A stretch of DNA of 22,927 nt from Clostridiales bacterium (GCA_024695545.1 JAILHZ010000051.1:1-22927); one strand, 5' to 3'; shown: positions 1-9,365, numbered from the stretch's first letter. Program-made: numbers and translations. Notes: generated by a model from the sequence alone, not told the origin.

Positions 1-915
1 CTGGTATTCATAAAGATCGTTGTGGCGGTGACTCTGGGCTTTATCCTAAGAAAAGCCAAGGTCATCGATGAACGTATGCAAAAAGGACTGTCCGACATCC
101 TTCTGCTGGCGATCCTTCCGTTCTCGATCCTTGCATCTTCGAACTACGAAAAGACGCCCGAAGTCTCTGAAGGCATGCTGATCACGCTGGTGGCGGCCCT
201 GATCTACTACTTTGTGTCGCTTGTCGCGATGCGTCTTCTCAGTAGAAAACTTCCGTTTGAAGAGAAAGAAAAGAGGGTGTTCGTAACCATGACAGTCTTC
301 GCGAACACCGGATTTGTCGGGTTCCCGCTGATGTCCGCACTCTACGGCAATGCGGGACTTCTCATGGCGGTCGTCTTTAACCTCGCGTACAACCTGTTCA
401 TGTACACTTACGGTATCCATCTTCTTTCGGGGAAGACTGGAAGCCTTAAGAGCCTTCTTCTGAATCCCGTAAATATCGCGTCGGTGGCGGCGATCCTGAT
501 CTTTGTCTCGCCGGTGCGCTTTAATTCCTACGTATCCGGTCCGGTCGACCTGATTGCGGCGATGACCGTTCCACTCAGCATGATCATCATCGGATCGAAT
601 CTCGCGGCAATGCCGTTTGTAAAGATCGTTTCCGATCCGAAATCTTACCTGATCTCGTTCGTAAGACTGGTGCTGTTCCCGGGGCTTGTACTCGGCGGTA
701 TGTACCTGGCTTTCGTAAATACATCCATGACGCCGGAGACTGCTGCGGTAACGGTCCTGATGTGTGCGCTTCCGTGCGGATCCATGAACGTTATCCTCTC
801 CGAGAAATACGACTGCGCGCCGGAGTTTGCGGCGCGTGCGACGGTGCAGAGCATGCTTCTTTGTATGGCGACACTTCCGCTGTTCGTAGTCATCTGCGGC
901 AAACTGTTCGTATAA
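1..915 (+). CDS. AEC-family (auxin efflux carrier-like) transporter, 5' end outside window
   Basis: Integral membrane secondary transporter of the AEC family, which exports or exchanges small organic anions; the substrate cannot be told from sequence. The frame is open from base 1 (reading LVFIKIVVAVTLGF), so the true start lies upstream and the GTG at 22 is only an internal valine codon. Hydrophobic segments run through the whole protein, with family-like patches: the early GFILRKAKVID, the middle NTGFVGFPL, a LLNPVNIASVAAI stretch, MTVPLSMIIIGSNLA, and a last half with MCALPCGSMNVILSEKYD. The stop is TAA at 913-915. The gene is convergent with the acetyltransferase gene that follows, with 56 bases between the stops. 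Family assignment is firm; substrate and exact start are unknown. Confidence 0.85.
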   Translation: MVFIKIVVAVTLGFILRKAKVIDERMQKGLSDILLLAILPFSILASSNYEKTPEVSEGMLITLVAALIYYFVSLVAMRLLSRKLPFEEKEKRVFVTMTVFANTGFVGFPLMSALYGNAGLLMAVVFNLAYNLFMYTYGIHLLSGKTGSLKSLLLNPVNIASVAAILIFVSPVRFNSYVSGPVDLIAAMTVPLSMIIIGSNLAAMPFVKIVSDPKSYLISFVRLVLFPGLVLGGMYLAFVNTSMTPETAAVTVLMCALPCGSMNVILSEKYDCAPEFAARATVQSMLLCMATLPLFVVICGKLFV

Positions 916-940
916 GTGCTTTTTCCTTAGGATTCCATAT

Positions 941-972
941 AAAAGAAAAGCCGCCTCACTTCGGGGACGGCT
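941..972 (-). terminator. Rho-independent terminator of the GNAT gene
   Basis: Read on the minus strand, a hairpin at 972-949 (AGCCGTCCC, loop, GAGGCGGCT with one mismatch) is followed directly by a T-rich run, CTTTTCTTTT, at 950-941. The stem begins at the stop codon of the gene at 972-2063. On the plus strand no T-run follows the stem, so it should stop transcription mainly from the minus side. Confidence 0.75.
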
Positions 973-2063
973 CAGGATACGATGTTTGCGGCTGAGGGCT
1001 CCGCGGTGCCCGGAGGCGTGGTGCGGATCCAGTAATTCTCGTTATAGATGTTGTCCAGCTCACTGAAATAGGTCTGTTCGTAGATGCCGCCATCCGCCAG
1101 GATCGTACGGCGGGACGGCTCGTTGTCGGTATGGCAGACGACGAGGACCTTCGTGTGGCCGAGAAGCTTGGCGTAGGGAAGAACCATGGCGAGCATTCTC
1201 TTGCCGTAACCGCGGCGGCGCTCGGAAGGACGAACGGAGTAAGAGATATGACCGCCGTGCTTGGACATATAGTCGTTTAACTCGTGCTTGACCTCGATCA
1301 TGCCGACCGGAATACCGTCGGACATGCGGAATGCGATGAACGGGGTGGAGGGCATGTAGTACGAAGGCGCGGTCTTGCGGGACCCCAGTGTGTCGACAAA
1401 TGCGAACCACTCGGCGATGTCTTCGAAAGATGCCAGAAGCGCAGAACCGTAGATGTTCTCCTCGCCCCAGTTGATATACTCGTCCCTGAATTCCTCCATC
1501 TCGTCGGCAAAGTCGGTCGTCGGAAGAGTCAGGATCAGTGCGTCTTCAGGAACGAAAGCAACGCAGGTCATCGGATCAGAGAAGTCGAACTCATAGACTT
1601 CGAACGGCGCCTGCGGCATATGACCGACAACAAACAGCGTATCTCTTTCCGGATAGTACTCCGCGCCGCACCAGATGAAGTCCGAACCGGAGGCAAAGGC
1701 TTCGTCGGAGTAGTAGCGGTGCTCACGCAGGGTGTTGAGATTAAAAATCGAAAAACCGAAACGGTCACGGCGGAAGATGTAATAGACATTGCCGTCGTTA
1801 TGGGCGATCATCTCGCTTAAGGGATGGTCATTGTCGATACAGTCGTAGCTGAGGACCAGATCGTGATTCGGGGTGAAAAGGGAATAGCGGGCGGCCAGTC
1901 TCGGCTCACCGTCGATCTCGCCCTCGTAGGACTCGCAAAGGAGGAAATATCCGTTGGCAAAGCACCCTTCTTCCTTCGCGCGGCGGTTCTCGTCGCGGAA
2001 GAGAAGCTTACTCTGCTGATCGTATCTCTGCGCATATTCGGCTGAAAATGCGACGTTCCTCAT
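972..2063 (-). CDS. GNAT acetyltransferase with an unrecognised N-terminal domain
   Basis: Predicted cytoplasmic acyl-CoA-dependent N-acetyltransferase of 363 residues. The C-terminal part, about residues 175-347, is a complete GNAT domain: the strand PFIAFRMSDGIPVGMIEVKHEL, then GGHISYSVRPS, the acetyl-CoA pyrophosphate loop RRRGYGKRML at 282-291, and VVCHTDNEPSRRTILADGG near 308-326. A lone GNAT is about 150-180 residues, so residues 1-172 are extra. They are rich in aromatic and acidic residues and contain two beta-propeller-like strand patterns (about 90-120 and 138-165), but I do not recognise the domain. No signal peptide or membrane segment is seen. The ATG at 2063 has AGGA six bases upstream. 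Acceptor substrate is unknown; related GNATs act on amino-sugars, peptides or antibiotics. Confidence 0.8.
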   Translation of the reverse strand: MRNVAFSAEYAQRYDQQSKLLFRDENRRAKEEGCFANGYFLLCESYEGEIDGEPRLAARYSLFTPNHDLVLSYDCIDNDHPLSEMIAHNDGNVYYIFRRDRFGFSIFNLNTLREHRYYSDEAFASGSDFIWCGAEYYPERDTLFVVGHMPQAPFEVYEFDFSDPMTCVAFVPEDALILTLPTTDFADEMEEFRDEYINWGEENIYGSALLASFEDIAEWFAFVDTLGSRKTAPSYYMPSTPFIAFRMSDGIPVGMIEVKHELNDYMSKHGGHISYSVRPSERRRGYGKRMLAMVLPYAKLLGHTKVLVVCHTDNEPSRRTILADGGIYEQTYFSELDNIYNENYWIRTTPPGTAEPSAANIVS

Positions 2064-2162
2064 AGATGGTCCTACTCTCTGTCCCGTGGTTTCAGTACTT
2101 CCCGCCGATCTGAAGGATCGGACGAAAAGAGCCTACTTACCCAGTTAAATTTGAATATTAAA

Positions 2163-2191
2163 AGTTTAGCATAATGAAGAATAATTGACAA
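2163..2191 (-). promoter_or_regulatory. Putative promoter of the GNAT gene
   Basis: On the minus strand TTGTCA (2191-2186) is followed after 17 bases by TAAACT (2168-2163). The start codon lies about 100 bases downstream; that leader holds a small hairpin, CCGATC-tgaag-GATCGG at 2105-2121. The -35 box overlaps the -35 box of the opposite promoter. Confidence 0.45.
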
Positions 2192-2213
2192 TCTAACAAA
2201 CAAATTTTATATT
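2185..2213 (+). promoter_or_regulatory. Promoter of the zinc-ribbon paralog pair
   Basis: A consensus TTGACA (2185-2190), a 17-base spacer and TATATT (2208-2213) lie just before the AGGAGGG ribosome binding site (2226-2232), which is six bases from the ATG at 2239. The predicted transcript start near 2220 gives a very short leader. Confidence 0.65.
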
Positions 2214-2238
2214 ATAGAGTGAAGTAGGAGGGTTATAT

Positions 2239-5200
2239 ATGGAAATTGCGTTTCACTGCCCCAATTGTCTGGCAGATCTTATATATGATGAATCCAAGAA
2301 ATACACATGTTGTTTTTGTCACACCGTTCTCGACGAGAAGAATGAAGTAAAAGAACTTGAAGGCGGATACTATGTTGGTGACGCCTGGAATGATAAGGTA
2401 TACCACAGTCTTCACTGTGAGGACTGCGGAGTTGATTTCGTAGCTAAGCCCGGATCTGAGAATCTCGGGTGCCCGATCTGCTCTTCCACTTCAATCAAGG
2501 ATAATGGCGGAATCGTCGGAGCGATGCCGCGCCGTGTGATCCCGTTCGCACATACAAAGCAGGAAGCCCAGGAGAAGTTCCTGGACTATATCCGCAACAA
2601 TTCCGCGGTTGGCCGTACACTGGCCACTGATGAGAATAAGGAACTCCTTCACAAGGTATATGTCCCGATCTGGCTCTTCACTTACGAAGTTGTCGCCCAT
2701 GCGAAGCTGACAGCCATGATCCGCAACAAGGCCAACGAGAGCAAGACGCTCTTCGGTATCAACGGTACCGAGGGTATCGCGGAGTCGCTTTCCGAGATCC
2801 GCTCTTCGTTCTCCCGTTTCAGACCGAATAAGAAGAATGCGAAGGTCGATCCGTCGACCCAGCCGTCCGAGCACGTTACCGGCGGTGTCCTCTCCTGGCA
2901 GGGCATCCCTTTTGATGCGTCCGGTATTCTGGCGAGCAATACGATGAACAATCTGCAGCCGTACGATCAGAGCAAGATGGTACTGCTGAACGATAAGGTC
3001 CTGATGGATACGCCGGTCCTTGCGATCACGAAGGATCCGATCGCATGCATGCAGGAATTCATGGACAGGATCAAGAAGTGGACCCGTCAGATGATCATGG
3101 ACGCCCACTCGGATTCCTACGACATCTCCTATTTCCAGGATAAGACCGATTATCCGCTGGGTATCGGCGAACTGGTGCTTTTCCCGATCTGGTACATGAA
3201 GGGCGAATACATGGGAAGAGAATTCTTCTATGCCATGAACGGCCAGAACGGCGAGGTAGAAGCGAACATCCCGATGAGCAAGGGTACTTCGAAGAACGCA
3301 GGCATCACCTATCAGCAGTACTGGGACAAGTCCCGCTGCACCGCGCTGAACGATACCCACTTCGAGTTTAATATCAACGATCCGAGCATCGAGATCCTCG
3401 ACTACTCGTTCTTCGAGAAGCCGAAGGAGTCCAGAGTTACGCCGAAGGGCCGTCTCGATCCGGTTTCTTCCAATGAGAGAAAGAGCCTCGATTCTGTTTT
3501 CGAAACATCTTCGGATGAGCCGAAAGAAGAGGAGCCGAAGGAGAAGAAGAAGTTCTCCGACCTCAATCTCGAGGTCGGCTTCAAGCGCAGAAATCCGGAT
3601 GAGAAGCTCACCAAGGAAGAAGAGATGCAGCGTGAGCGTGAGATGATCGCCCGTCTGGCGGTTGCAGCCAAGGAGGCCCCGAAGGGTGATATGGCGGCGG
3701 CTTCCAGTGTTCCGTCCTGGGCAAAGGCAGTCACACCTCCGCCGTCACAGACACAGGCACCGACACGTGCGGCAAGAACGAAGAAACCGGGTGTTTCCGC
3801 TGCTTCTTCTGCGAATAAGCCGCTCTGGGAGAAGACCGATGAAGAACTGCAGGCAGAGGCTGACGCGAAGCGCTCTACGGCATCTTCCATGGCATCCCAT
3901 ATGGCCAGAGGCCAGGAGATCTCTCCGTTCGCGGCAAATCCCGCGCTGGATGCTTCCAATATGGAACTGGAAGATCTCGACAAGATCCCGCTTGCGACAG
4001 ATGCATCTTCGATGTACATGAAAGTTCCGGATAAGTATAAGACTCCTGTAGCTCCTGAGAAGGATGAACAGGCGGAGGAAAGAGCGTTCCGTGAGCAGAT
4101 CGCGGCTCCTTCCCACGATGATATCGAGATCCCGGAATCCTATGAGATCCCGATGCCGAAGATCAATAAGGAAAGAAAGCCCAAGCCGCAGCCGAAGCCG
4201 GAGATCAAGAGAGAACCGCTTCCGCTTTTTGAGGAAGAACCTGTTGCCATGGAGCCGGTTGCTGAGGAGCCCGTTGTAGAAGAGGCTTTTGTCGAGCCTG
4301 AAGATAAACCGGCTGAAGAGATGGTAGCGAACATCACCTTCTCCTTCAACAAGAAGAAGCCGATCATGGACAGCGAAGAGAGAGTCACCGAGGCGGCCTC
4401 GATTCCGAGACAGATGGAAAAAGCACCGGAAGAGAAGCTGGGCATGGCAATCATGAACAGTGAGTACGACGCCGGTGTGCTGAACCGCTCCGGAACTCAT
4501 TATGAAGTGGATGAAGAAGAACCCAGAGAGATCCTTCCGAAGTCGCCGCTTAATGCGACTGAATACTATCGCGGAAGTGAAGAGAATGATCTCCCGCTGA
4601 AATACCGTCCGGCAGCTCCGCTGGCACATGCCCGTTCGACGATGAACCTCGAACCGGTCGACCGTGTCGATCTTGCTCCGGAGGACGATGAGACGAACCG
4701 CCCGCTGGCGCACCGTCCGCCGGCCCCGCTGGCCAGAGCGACCGAACAGGGACCGAGCCTGGAGTATATGACCGATCAGCCTCTGGATGAAGAGATCCAT
4801 CAGATGCCGTCTCTGGATTCCTCGAAGCCGAGATGGGGCGAGATGCCCGAGGCAAAGGAGACTCCTTCCTGGGCGAAGCCTCAGCAGGATTCTTCGAGTC
4901 CGTTTGCAGGAAACCCGAGAAACAGAGGCAGAAACTTCCTGTCCAAGGATGAGCTCCGTGCTGCAGAGGAAGAAGCACACAGACGTGCAAGTTCCGCTCC
5001 GCGTACAAGCGGTGGTCCGAGAACTCTTGCTGACAGAAGAAGAATGCAGCAGGAAGAGGGCGGCATGAAGTCTGATGCTACTATCAACCGTGGCGGTCCG
5101 AGAACACTTGCAGGAAGTTACAGAGATGACGCTGAGGCACGTGCCGCATCTGCCGCAAGAACCAGCACAGGCCCGAGAACTCTTTCCGAGAAGTCGGATG

Positions 5201-6213
5201 AAGAGGCAGCAGCACAGGCAGCTTCCGTATTCCGTCATCCGGCAAGAAGACCGGCTGAGGAAGAAGCACCGGCTATCATGAGACAGGCGATGAGACCTGC
5301 CGCAAGACCGGGTATGAGACCGGCTGCACAGGAAGAAGAGCCTGAAGAGGAGCGTCCGGCAATCTTTAAGCCGGCTCCGTCCGTAGCACCTTCCAGACCT
5401 TCCGGCCGTCCGGGTTCTTTCCGCGCATCGGCAAGAGCTGAGGAAGAAGCTCCGAAGAAGAAAAATGAGAACGTTCCGATCTGGGAGCGTGTTCCGGATA
5501 CAGACGGACCGTTTCCGGCATGGGGCAGTTCAGCAGCACGCATGGATGACGAGCGTCCGCGGGGATCGCTTACAAAACCAAAGGATCTGATCATCGATGT
5601 TGAGAAGCCGAGAGAGAGACCTTCTCTCTGGGGCCCGAGTACAGGTGAGACCAAGGAGATCCTCCCCGGTGCATTAAGAGAGGCTGAGGCTCAGAGTGCC
5701 CGTGACACAGCGCCGAGAGCAAGAGAGATCGGCGGCGGTGAGCGTCCGGCAAGAGAAGTCGGTGCTGAGCGTCCGGCAAGAGAAATCGAGGCTCGTCCGC
5801 GTACTTATGCGCAGCGCCGTCAGATGGAAGAAGAGAAAAGAAGACGTCAGATCCAGAGTTCCTTTGAGAACCCGGAGAGAGCAAACCGTGCTCCGATCCG
5901 CCGTCCCGCACTCCGCCCGGCTGACATCCGCGAAGATGAAGAAACGGAGGGTGACTTGACGGTCAATAAGACATTCGAGTCCTCCCAGTTCGAGAATAAG
6001 CCTTCAGTAGTTGCTTCCCTGGATATGCTTCCGGAGCCTCTCGGTGAGGAGAGTATCCATCACCTGGCAAAGGACAGAAGTATCCCGGCTCTGGCTCACA
6101 ATACAGATGAGATCCAGGAAGAACTGGCGCAGGCTGAAAAGACAGCGGAGAAAGCAATCCGCGGACTGCCGGATTTTGATCCGGATGGCCCGAGCCCGTT
6201 TAAGCCGAACTGA
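2239..6213 (+). CDS. Dual zinc-ribbon protein with very long low-complexity tail (paralog 1)
   Basis: Protein of 1,324 residues, function unknown. Residues 1-85 hold two zinc ribbons: C7/C10 with C24/C27, and C60/C63 with C78/C81. Residues about 95-345 form a core also seen in Clostridia proteins annotated TFIIB-type zinc ribbon-containing: IPFAHTKQEAQEKF, VYVPIWLF (140-147), LVLFPIWYMK (312-321) and AMNGQNGE (332-339). From about residue 350 to the end the chain is charged, proline- and alanine-rich and probably disordered, with repeated short motifs: PxW (W494, W530, W866, W878, W1082, W1095, plus SLW at W1131), SPFAANP/SPFAGNP (562-568, 887-893), GPRTL three times (926-930, 953-957, 978-982) and PLxxRPxAPLA twice (786-796, 822-832). 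It ends LPDFDPDGPSPFKPN, a motif shared with the next gene. The start is set by AGGAGGG at 2226. No signal peptide or membrane segment is seen, so it is presumably cytoplasmic. The family assignment rests on recall of its motifs. Confidence 0.85.
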   Translation: MEIAFHCPNCLADLIYDESKKYTCCFCHTVLDEKNEVKELEGGYYVGDAWNDKVYHSLHCEDCGVDFVAKPGSENLGCPICSSTSIKDNGGIVGAMPRRVIPFAHTKQEAQEKFLDYIRNNSAVGRTLATDENKELLHKVYVPIWLFTYEVVAHAKLTAMIRNKANESKTLFGINGTEGIAESLSEIRSSFSRFRPNKKNAKVDPSTQPSEHVTGGVLSWQGIPFDASGILASNTMNNLQPYDQSKMVLLNDKVLMDTPVLAITKDPIACMQEFMDRIKKWTRQMIMDAHSDSYDISYFQDKTDYPLGIGELVLFPIWYMKGEYMGREFFYAMNGQNGEVEANIPMSKGTSKNAGITYQQYWDKSRCTALNDTHFEFNINDPSIEILDYSFFEKPKESRVTPKGRLDPVSSNERKSLDSVFETSSDEPKEEEPKEKKKFSDLNLEVGFKRRNPDEKLTKEEEMQREREMIARLAVAAKEAPKGDMAAASSVPSWAKAVTPPPSQTQAPTRAARTKKPGVSAASSANKPLWEKTDEELQAEADAKRSTASSMASHMARGQEISPFAANPALDASNMELEDLDKIPLATDASSMYMKVPDKYKTPVAPEKDEQAEERAFREQIAAPSHDDIEIPESYEIPMPKINKERKPKPQPKPEIKREPLPLFEEEPVAMEPVAEEPVVEEAFVEPEDKPAEEMVANITFSFNKKKPIMDSEERVTEAASIPRQMEKAPEEKLGMAIMNSEYDAGVLNRSGTHYEVDEEEPREILPKSPLNATEYYRGSEENDLPLKYRPAAPLAHARSTMNLEPVDRVDLAPEDDETNRPLAHRPPAPLARATEQGPSLEYMTDQPLDEEIHQMPSLDSSKPRWGEMPEAKETPSWAKPQQDSSSPFAGNPRNRGRNFLSKDELRAAEEEAHRRASSAPRTSGGPRTLADRRRMQQEEGGMKSDATINRGGPRTLAGSYRDDAEARAASAARTSTGPRTLSEKSDEEAAAQAASVFRHPARRPAEEEAPAIMRQAMRPAARPGMRPAAQEEEPEEERPAIFKPAPSVAPSRPSGRPGSFRASARAEEEAPKKKNENVPIWERVPDTDGPFPAWGSSAARMDDERPRGSLTKPKDLIIDVEKPRERPSLWGPSTGETKEILPGALREAEAQSARDTAPRAREIGGGERPAREVGAERPAREIEARPRTYAQRRQMEEEKRRRQIQSSFENPERANRAPIRRPALRPADIREDEETEGDLTVNKTFESSQFENKPSVVASLDMLPEPLGEESIHHLAKDRSIPALAHNTDEIQEELAQAEKTAEKAIRGLPDFDPDGPSPFKPN

Positions 6214-6226
6214 TTATTGAACACTG

Positions 6227-6278
6227 TACGCACCGGAGGGCCTTCTGAAGTGAAGAAGTTTCCCGGTGCGTATTTATA
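6227..6278 (+). terminator. Hairpin between the zinc-ribbon paralogs, possible leaky terminator
   Basis: TACGCACCGG (6227-6236) pairs perfectly with CCGGTGCGTA (6263-6272). The loop holds a second small stem, CTTCT with AGAAG. The tail TTTATATTTATA is AU-rich but not a clean T-run. It sits 14 bases after the first stop codon and just before the ribosome binding site of the second paralog, so it could end part of the transcripts, protect a 3' end, or set a ratio between the two proteins. Confidence 0.5.
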
Positions 6279-6299
6279 TTTATACGAGGAAAAGAAATC

Positions 6300-7847
6300 A
6301 TGGAAAAAGCCTATTTGTGTCCGACATGCGGAGCCTCCGTGATCCTTGAGGAAGGGTCTTCATCGACATGCTGTTTCTGCAGGTCTGCTCTGGAATCAAA
6401 AGATGAGATCGCAGATCCGAAAGGCGGTTTCTATGTCGGAAAATTGGGCAGCGTCAAGATGCGCCGTTCTACCTGCGGCATGTGCGGGAAAAGTATGTTC
6501 ATGCTGGAATCCTCGGGCGTCAAGGCGGCCAGATGCCTCTCATGCGGCAGTGACGATCTTCTGTCGGTCAATGAAGAAACGGTCTTTCCTTCGGAAGTAG
6601 TTATGGCTCCTTTCTCCTGCAATAGAAAAGAAGCTGAGGAAGAGTACTTAAGGAGCGTAAAACAGGGCAAGCACTCCTACTCGGGACATGAGTATCTTGA
6701 GGCGATCACGCCGGCCTATGTTCCGTTCTTTTTCTATGATTACCATACTTTCGGCAACGGTATCCTGAGCGTTGTACCACAGGTTAAAGTACCCAAAAAC
6801 AGACTGGAAAAGATTATCGCGGTAACGCTCCTGAATGATATCTCGTTTGAAAGGACTTCGTCCGTGGCGACCCCTTATGCGAAGACCTTCAGCAGCGAGA
6901 TGGCTTGGCAGAGTGTGCCGGCCTGTGCCTGCGAAGCCTTTTCCCAGACAAAGATCGATGAGATCTCTCCATTCCTGAGATCCGGATCCGGAACGGCGAA
7001 CGCTTCGGTCCTGAATCTGAAAGATGCCGTGATCCCTGCGCCCGATCTCTCCGCGAAGGAAATCGAAGACGGCTTCATGCAGCGCATCCGCAGCTTTGTG
7101 AAGGAGTGCCTCGTAACGGAGAATCTTGCACACTTCACCATCACCTCCTACATCGATAACACGAAGTATGCACCTCCGCTCGGCCAGCTGATCTTCATCC
7201 CGATGTGGGTCATGAAGATCGGTAAGAAAGGACAGTGCCTGACCTGGTATATGAACGCGATCACTGGAAAGAGTTCGGATGTGACGTGGGAGTCGCTCGA
7301 AAAGAGTGCTCCGGTCCGGGAAACCGCACCGACACTGAAGACGATGAGCAAGAAAAAGATCAAGGCGTTTACGATCGAGGACTTCGGTCCGGAGGACCGT
7401 CCGGTCAATTACAGAACATTCATGATCGATACTGTTGCTTCTTCAATCGTCTCGGAGATGACGCTGAACGAGATGTCTGCGGATAAGAGCCTCCTGCATC
7501 TTGAAAAGGTGCAGAGACAGGAGAGAAGAACAGTATCTGCTCCAATCCCTACGCGCGGCTATCAGGCGGATGCGGAAGAAGAGGTTAAGAAGAGCAGGGA
7601 GCATGCGATCCCGAGCGCACCGGTCCCGCTTCCGACAGAACACTCCCAGCTTTACATCATGAGAGAAGAAGCGAGAAACCGCTCTATCCGCCGCGGAAAA
7701 TCACTTCCGAAGACACCGGTCGACCGTAAAGTCGGCAATGAGGATCAGGTGATCCGTGAGGATACTCCGTCCAGTGTGGCCGTCGAGTTCGGCCTCGCAG
7801 ATCTTCCGGAATACGATCCGGCAGGACCGAATCCCTTCAAAAAATAG
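6300..7847 (+). CDS. Dual zinc-ribbon protein, short-tailed paralog 2
   Basis: Protein of 515 residues, a tandem paralog of the gene before it; function unknown. The same two zinc ribbons are present at nearly identical positions (C7/C10 with C24/C27; C59/C62 with C79/C82), and both proteins keep the doubled CC at 24-25. The core also matches: APFSCNRKEAEEEY near 103-116, AYVPFFFYDY (139-148), LIFIPMWVMK (297-306) and YMNAITGK (317-324). The tail, about 350-515, is much shorter and charged. It ends LPEYDPAGPNPFKK, the same C-terminal motif as paralog 1. The ATG at 6300 has GAGGA at 6286-6290. Probably cotranscribed with the first gene across an 86-base gap that contains a strong hairpin. The shared layout suggests that the two proteins act together or bind a common partner. 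Confidence 0.85.
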   Translation: MEKAYLCPTCGASVILEEGSSSTCCFCRSALESKDEIADPKGGFYVGKLGSVKMRRSTCGMCGKSMFMLESSGVKAARCLSCGSDDLLSVNEETVFPSEVVMAPFSCNRKEAEEEYLRSVKQGKHSYSGHEYLEAITPAYVPFFFYDYHTFGNGILSVVPQVKVPKNRLEKIIAVTLLNDISFERTSSVATPYAKTFSSEMAWQSVPACACEAFSQTKIDEISPFLRSGSGTANASVLNLKDAVIPAPDLSAKEIEDGFMQRIRSFVKECLVTENLAHFTITSYIDNTKYAPPLGQLIFIPMWVMKIGKKGQCLTWYMNAITGKSSDVTWESLEKSAPVRETAPTLKTMSKKKIKAFTIEDFGPEDRPVNYRTFMIDTVASSIVSEMTLNEMSADKSLLHLEKVQRQERRTVSAPIPTRGYQADAEEEVKKSREHAIPSAPVPLPTEHSQLYIMREEARNRSIRRGKSLPKTPVDRKVGNEDQVIREDTPSSVAVEFGLADLPEYDPAGPNPFKK

Positions 7848-7854
7848 CAAAAAG

Positions 7855-7922
7855 AAAACACCATCCTTGCCGCTCCCGGGGTGCACCCCCATCGGACCCG
7901 AACCGGATGGTGTTTTGTTTTC
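7855..7922. terminator. Bidirectional terminator
   Basis: AAAACACCATCC (7855-7866) pairs perfectly with GGATGGTGTTTT (7905-7916). A T-rich run follows on the plus strand (TGTTTTGTTTTC) and on the minus strand (TTTTCTTTTTG). It lies between the convergent stops at 7847 and 7937 and should end both transcripts. The 38-base loop contains a perfect 12-base palindrome, GGGGTGCACCCC, at 7878-7889. Confidence 0.85.
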
Positions 7923-7936
7923 TTGCTTATAAGTGA

Positions 7937-9355
<1,419 letters not shown>

Positions 9356-9365
9356 TTAGTATTCA

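Noticed and set aside
3745..5238. 497-codon minus-strand open frame opposite the zinc-ribbon tail
   Set aside because: It mirrors the repetitive tail composition and has no ribosome binding site or domain. I considered that the tail itself might be the artefact, but the plus frame is continuous with the zinc-ribbon core and shares its end with paralog 2.
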